From contig NZ_JAWMQR010000001.1 in NCBI RefSeq assembly GCF_033283405.1, positions 558,001 to 622,000 of the forward strand: a DNA stretch of 64,000 nucleotides, in the 5' to 3' direction. Below are positions 60,786 to 64,000 of this stretch, in pieces. The stretch is from Halioxenophilus sp033283405. GTDB lineage: Bacteria > Pseudomonadota > Gammaproteobacteria > Pseudomonadales > Cellvibrionaceae. Numbering within the stretch: position 1 is the stretch's first letter; every line of letters starts with the position of its first letter. The position numbers and the translations under genes were made by a program. The notes below the pieces were generated by a model. That model was not told the origin of the DNA. It did no database searches and worked only from the letters and a program-made list of their open reading frames with translations.

Positions 60786-61556
60786 TCAGCAGCCTTTGAA
60801 ATTTCCTGGCCGGCGTTCGTTTACCGCCCGCACCCCCTCGGCAAAGTCTTCGGTCACCTGCAGCTTTAACTGTTCGGCATGTTCATGCAGCAGGGTTTCG
60901 GTGACCTCTTGTACCAGGGTTTTACGCAGCGTCGCCCGGGTGGCCAAAATAGAGAGGGGCGCATTAACCGCAATTGACTCGGCAAACGCCATGGCGTTAT
61001 CAAGTAGAGTGCCGTCTTCCGCAATCCGGTCGACCAGCCCCCAGGGAGCTACCTCTTCAGTTTTATAACGGTCAGAGGTGAGGAACATCTCAGCTGCCCG
61101 CTGCTGGCCAATCAGACGGGGCAAAGTGTGGGTTAGGCCAAAGCCCGGGTGGAACCCCAATTTAACGAAATTGGCGGCAAAGCGGGCGTTAGCGGTGGCA
61201 ACCCGAAAATCGGCCGCTACCGCCAAACCCAGCCCGGCACCAATAGCCGCACCGCCGATGGCGGCCACCACGGGCTTGGGGCTGGCAAAAATACGAATCG
61301 CCTGGTCGTAGAATTCGCGCAAGGGGTCACTGCCTTCGGCGCCAAAGCCGTTGGGGGAGGCCAGGTCGGCACCGGCGCAGAAGAGGTCGGTGGCAGAGGT
61401 AAGCACCACGCAGCGAACGTCATCATCAGCAGCCAGGCTCTCCAAGGCATCGGCGATACCGCGCAACAAACTGACGGTGGCAAAGTTGAGGGGTGGGTTT
61501 TGAAAAGTGATCTTGGCGATATGGCCGAGAACTTCTACATCGATCTGTTCGGACAT
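60786..61556 (-). CDS. Crotonase-family protein lacking one catalytic Glu (isomerase-like)
   Basis: A 256-residue enoyl-CoA hydratase/isomerase fold. Oxyanion-hole segments FCAGADL and GGAAIGAG are intact. The position of the first catalytic Glu of hydratases (Glu144 in rat ECH1) is Phe here (NFVKLGFHPGFG), while the second (AAEMFLT) is kept. This pattern fits the PaaG/ECI-like isomerases. AGGAAG before ATG. It precedes the CMD gene and follows a hydratase gene with both Glu residues, 267 bases away. Confidence 0.83.
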   Translation of the reverse strand: MSEQIDVEVLGHIAKITFQNPPLNFATVSLLRGIADALESLAADDDVRCVVLTSATDLFCAGADLASPNGFGAEGSDPLREFYDQAIRIFASPKPVVAAIGGAAIGAGLGLAVAADFRVATANARFAANFVKLGFHPGFGLTHTLPRLIGQQRAAEMFLTSDRYKTEEVAPWGLVDRIAEDGTLLDNAMAFAESIAVNAPLSILATRATLRKTLVQEVTETLLHEHAEQLKLQVTEDFAEGVRAVNERRPGNFKGC

Positions 61557-61786
61557 GGTCTGCTTCCTGTTGCCGGCACTGGCGACGATAAACCAATGCT
61601 TATATGCAGCATTGTTGATTATTAATACGAGGCGCTAAGTTTATCCGCCTAGTTGTGCTTGAGCAAAGGGACATTCGACCTGGGAGCGGCGATATAAGCC
61701 AAAGTGGCAAGTGGTTTAAATCCTTCACATAGCCGGTTAGGGCTCTAAGTAAAAGATACCGCGCAAGTTGAAAAATGGCGCCGTGG

Positions 61787-61821
61787 GAAGGGTAGTCCAC
61801 CGCCGGTGACGGTGGCCCTTC
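61787..61821 (-). other. Hairpin after the first crotonase gene
   Basis: GAAGGG / CCCTTC outer arms with a 4-base bulge, then CCACCG / CGGTGG inner arms; it begins two bases after the minus-strand stop of 61824-62591. No T tract, so processing or weak termination is more likely. Confidence 0.5.
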
Positions 61822-61823
61822 GA

Positions 61824-62591
61824 TTACTTGCCCTGCCAATCGGGCTGGCGTTTTTCAGCAAAGGCGCGCGGACCCTCTTGGGCATCATCACTGTTGTAGC
61901 AGTACTCAGAGGCGTGGCGGGCGGCGATAAGCGCAGCAGAGCGGCCCATCTCCGTAGAGACCATCACCGTCTCGCGGGCGGCTTTTACCGACAGTGGCGC
62001 ACCGTCGAGAATTTCTCCGGCCAGCTCAAGTGCCTTATCGAGCAGCTCAGCCGGCTCAGCCAGGCGGTTTACCAGGCCTATCTCATAGGCGCGTTGGGCA
62101 GTGATTGGTTTACCGGTTAGCAGGATCTCCATCATGATGCGCTGAGGAATCATATGAATAAGCGGCGAAGCCCAGGGTGAACTGCGGCCCACCTTTACCT
62201 CGGTAACAGCAAATTTAGCGGTGGTTGAAGCCACACAGAGGTCGCAAGCTTGCGCGATCATCCAGCCACCGGCAAAAGCGACACCATTCACGGCGGCAAT
62301 TGTTGGCTTGGAGAGCTCCACCGTATCGTAGGGCACGGGAAACATATCCCGAGGCGGCACTTTCATACCAGTGGTGACCATCTCTTTCAGGTCCCCGCCG
62401 GCGCAAAAGGCCTTTTCACCGCTGCCCGTTAAAATGGCGACGCGTAGTTTGTCGTCCCGCTCGAACCGGTCCCAAGCCTGAAACAACCCTTCACGCACTA
62501 CCTTGCTCAGGCAGTTACGGGTTTCGGGTTGATTGATGGTTATGATGGCGATGCCGTCATCGCGGGCATCAAATAAAACTGCGTCACTCAT
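61824..62591 (-). CDS. Enoyl-CoA hydratase (crotonase)
   Basis: A 255-residue crotonase with both catalytic glutamates in place: Glu in AVTEVKVG and Glu in MMEILLTG, and oxyanion segments FCAGGDL and GVAFAGG. It would hydrate a 2-enoyl-CoA. Its ATG lies three bases after the stop of the CoA transferase gene, so they are coupled. The hairpin at 61787 follows its stop. Confidence 0.87.
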   Translation of the reverse strand: MSDAVLFDARDDGIAIITINQPETRNCLSKVVREGLFQAWDRFERDDKLRVAILTGSGEKAFCAGGDLKEMVTTGMKVPPRDMFPVPYDTVELSKPTIAAVNGVAFAGGWMIAQACDLCVASTTAKFAVTEVKVGRSSPWASPLIHMIPQRIMMEILLTGKPITAQRAYEIGLVNRLAEPAELLDKALELAGEILDGAPLSVKAARETVMVSTEMGRSAALIAARHASEYCYNSDDAQEGPRAFAEKRQPDWQGK

Positions 62592-62594
62592 CGA

Positions 62595-63866
62595 TTAAAA
62601 GCCTCGTTGTGCGATGGTATGGGCCGCCCGGGAGAGCTCTTCCTGGAAGTCGGGGTGGGCAATCTCAATCAGACGGCGGGCGCGTTCGGCCAGACACTGG
62701 CCTTTTAATTCCGCAGCCCCAAATTCAGTAACGATAACGTCAACATCGGTACGCGCCGTAGTCACCGGGCCGGAGAGGTCGACAGTGATGCGGCTGATGG
62801 AGCCGCCCTTGGCGGTGGCAGGCAGGGCAATGATCGCGTGGCCACCTTTGGAACGGGCACCGGCGCGCACAAAGTCGACCTGACCACCGGTACCGCCCAT
62901 ATAGCTGGAACCACTCTGTTCGGCGTTGGCCTGGCCGGTTAAATCCACTTCCATGGCCGAGTTAATGGTGACCAGCTTCTCCAATTGCGCCAGTACGGCG
63001 GCATCGTGGGTATAGGAGGTGGCGCACATACGGATATTAGGATTTTGATGAGCGAAGTCGTAAAGCCGACGGCTGCCAATGAGGGCACCATTAATAGAGA
63101 CCCCGGTATCAATCTTCTTGCGGGCATTGGTAATAACCCCCGCTTCCATCAACTCCACCAAGCCATCACCCAGCATGCCGGAGTGCACACCCAGGTCTTT
63201 GCGATCGTGCAGCAGGCGCAAAATGGCATCGGGCACAGCACCAACACCGGTTTGAATCACCGAGCCATCTTCAATGTAGGCAGCGCAGTGGTTGGCGATG
63301 GCCTGATCAAGGTCGCTGATTTTCGCCGGCGGCACCTCCACCGGTGGGTTGGAGACGGTAACGGCGACATCTATGGCCGACGAGTGGATCAGCTCACCAT
63401 TACAGAAAGGCACCTGTTCGTTGACCTCGGCAATCACCACCCGTGCTTTGTCTACGGCAGCTTGCACATAGTCGCTGATCAAGCCACAGCTGTGGTAACC
63501 GCGCTCATCGGCTGGGCTCACCTGAATAAAGGCGACGTCACAGGGCATGATGCCAGCCTCAATCATGGGCGCCACCTGGCTGACGTGGATGGGAATCACC
63601 GACAGCTTGTTGGCTTTGGTCATGATGCGCAGGGAGCCGATGGCACCCATACTGTAGAGGTGAAAACTATCGGCGGTTTCCGGCGTAAACAGGCCAGAAA
63701 AGCTGGTGGCGATAAAGGCAGAGAGGTTACCGATGGCCTGGCCCTGGTCGATCAACGATTTTACCAGGCTGGTCGGTTCACCACAGGCCTGGCCCATAAT
63801 GATGTGGTCACCTGAGCGCAGGTATTGGCTTAACTCCAACTGGCTGGTATCCAAAACCCGTGTCAT
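62595..63866 (-). CDS. Acetyl-CoA hydrolase/4-hydroxybutyrate CoA-transferase family protein
   Basis: A 423-residue family I-like CoA transferase. The C-terminal GGTGGQVDFVRAGARSKGGH segment is typical of the group. In the segment that holds the catalytic Glu of 4-hydroxybutyrate CoA-transferase (HTEM/HSEM-like), this protein reads LGVHSGMLGDG, with Gly230 in place of Glu. If correct, either the subfamily uses another residue or this member is not a transferase. Its ATG overlaps the CitE-like stop by four bases. Confidence 0.8.
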   Translation of the reverse strand: MTRVLDTSQLELSQYLRSGDHIIMGQACGEPTSLVKSLIDQGQAIGNLSAFIATSFSGLFTPETADSFHLYSMGAIGSLRIMTKANKLSVIPIHVSQVAPMIEAGIMPCDVAFIQVSPADERGYHSCGLISDYVQAAVDKARVVIAEVNEQVPFCNGELIHSSAIDVAVTVSNPPVEVPPAKISDLDQAIANHCAAYIEDGSVIQTGVGAVPDAILRLLHDRKDLGVHSGMLGDGLVELMEAGVITNARKKIDTGVSINGALIGSRRLYDFAHQNPNIRMCATSYTHDAAVLAQLEKLVTINSAMEVDLTGQANAEQSGSSYMGGTGGQVDFVRAGARSKGGHAIIALPATAKGGSISRITVDLSGPVTTARTDVDVIVTEFGAAELKGQCLAERARRLIEIAHPDFQEELSRAAHTIAQRGF

Positions 63867-64000
63867 GAACGGCCTGCCTGAGCCAACAGGGCTTGGGCAC
63901 GCGCCAGGTGAGGACGGTCGAGCATGGCACCCTTGTAGCCGATGGTGCCCACGCCTGGGTTGGCAGCAAACAGATCGACGATCTCCTGGGCCGCGGCCAG
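63863..64000 (-). CDS. HpcH/HpaI (CitE-like) aldolase/lyase, C-terminal part
   Basis: The last 45 residues run in from the right edge: AQEIVDLFAANPGVGTIGYK and MLDRPHLARAQALL, the typical C-terminal tail of CitE-like CoA-ester lyases (citramalyl- or malyl-CoA type). The stop at 63863-63865 overlaps the CoA transferase ATG. With the CoA transferase and hydratase it could form a route like itaconate or methylmalonate-type CoA-ester cleavage, but the catalytic domain lies outside the window. Confidence 0.75.
   Translation of the reverse strand: MAAAQEIVDLFAANPGVGTIGYKGAMLDRPHLARAQALLAQAGRS

Noticed and set aside
62985..63815. A 276-residue plus-strand frame opposite the CoA transferase
   Set aside because: Antisense shadow rich in His and Gly, without a ribosome site or family motif.
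1..64000. Mobile element, prophage, CRISPR array or tRNA gene
   Set aside because: No transposase, integrase, terminal repeats, regular spacer array or tRNA-like cloverleaf was recognised on either strand by reading; a dedicated search could still find small ones.

Overview
The window looks like chromosomal DNA of a free-living, probably marine, gammaproteobacterium (Cellvibrionales/Pseudomonadales-like). This rests on the leucine-degradation (liu) gene order, the codon use, the many acyl-CoA enzymes and the family mix; no rRNA, tRNA, insertion sequence, phage gene or CRISPR array was seen. It is a dense catabolic region with a signalling block near the right end.

Layout. 1-3.35 kb: end of a leucine/isovalerate operon (liuC fragment, liuD, liuE) closed by a terminator. 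3.4-4.3 kb: an MpaB/DUF2236-type protein. 4.6-8.0 kb (minus): EthD-like protein, double-hotdog acyl dehydratase and acyl-CoA synthetase, divergent from a LysR regulator (8.2-9.0). 9.3-11 kb: two-gene ABC-2 exporter. 11.1-19.6 kb: IclR regulator divergent from an acyl-CoA operon (two CoA ligases, dehydratase, CaiB-type CoA transferase, MFE-2-like dehydrogenase, thioesterase). 19.9-41.3 kb is the core: amidohydrolase, TauD-like dioxygenase, Baeyer-Villiger-type monooxygenase (BVMO), Rieske oxygenase; then a minus-strand operon (CGSC/UGSC-family protein, a large partner, ThDP enzyme, SDR); two tandem IclR regulators; then a second set (TauD-like, SDR, BVMO, Rieske, ThDP enzyme, aldehyde dehydrogenase). 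41.5-49.3 kb: P450, limonene-epoxide-hydrolase-like protein and SDR, two TetR regulators, a third Rieske oxygenase with a small overlapping partner, and a third ThDP enzyme. 49.7-55.8 kb: two-component and cyclic-di-GMP signalling genes. 55.9-64 kb (minus): molybdopterin oxidoreductase with TetR, MFS transporter, CMD-family protein, two crotonases, a CoA transferase and the end of a CitE-like lyase.

How the genes may work together (inference). Oxygenases (three Rieske, two BVMO, two Fe(II)/2-oxoglutarate type, one P450) would open a hydrophobic, perhaps cyclic ketone or terpenoid-like, skeleton. ThDP enzymes would cleave or decarboxylate 2-oxo or 2-hydroxy intermediates, the aldehyde dehydrogenase would oxidise the aldehyde, and CoA ligases, dehydratases, MFE-2-like dehydrogenase and thioesterase would finish by beta-oxidation. 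No ferredoxin or ferredoxin reductase is encoded here for the Rieske enzymes or the P450.

The most striking non-coding structure is regulatory: near-identical palindromes before both TauD-containing units, an identical 11-bp dyad before both BVMO genes, an A+T-rich IclR-type site array at 30.6 kb, a 40-bp palindrome before the third Rieske gene, a structured leader before the second TauD-like gene, and hairpins in every intercistronic gap of the duplicated oxygenase operons.
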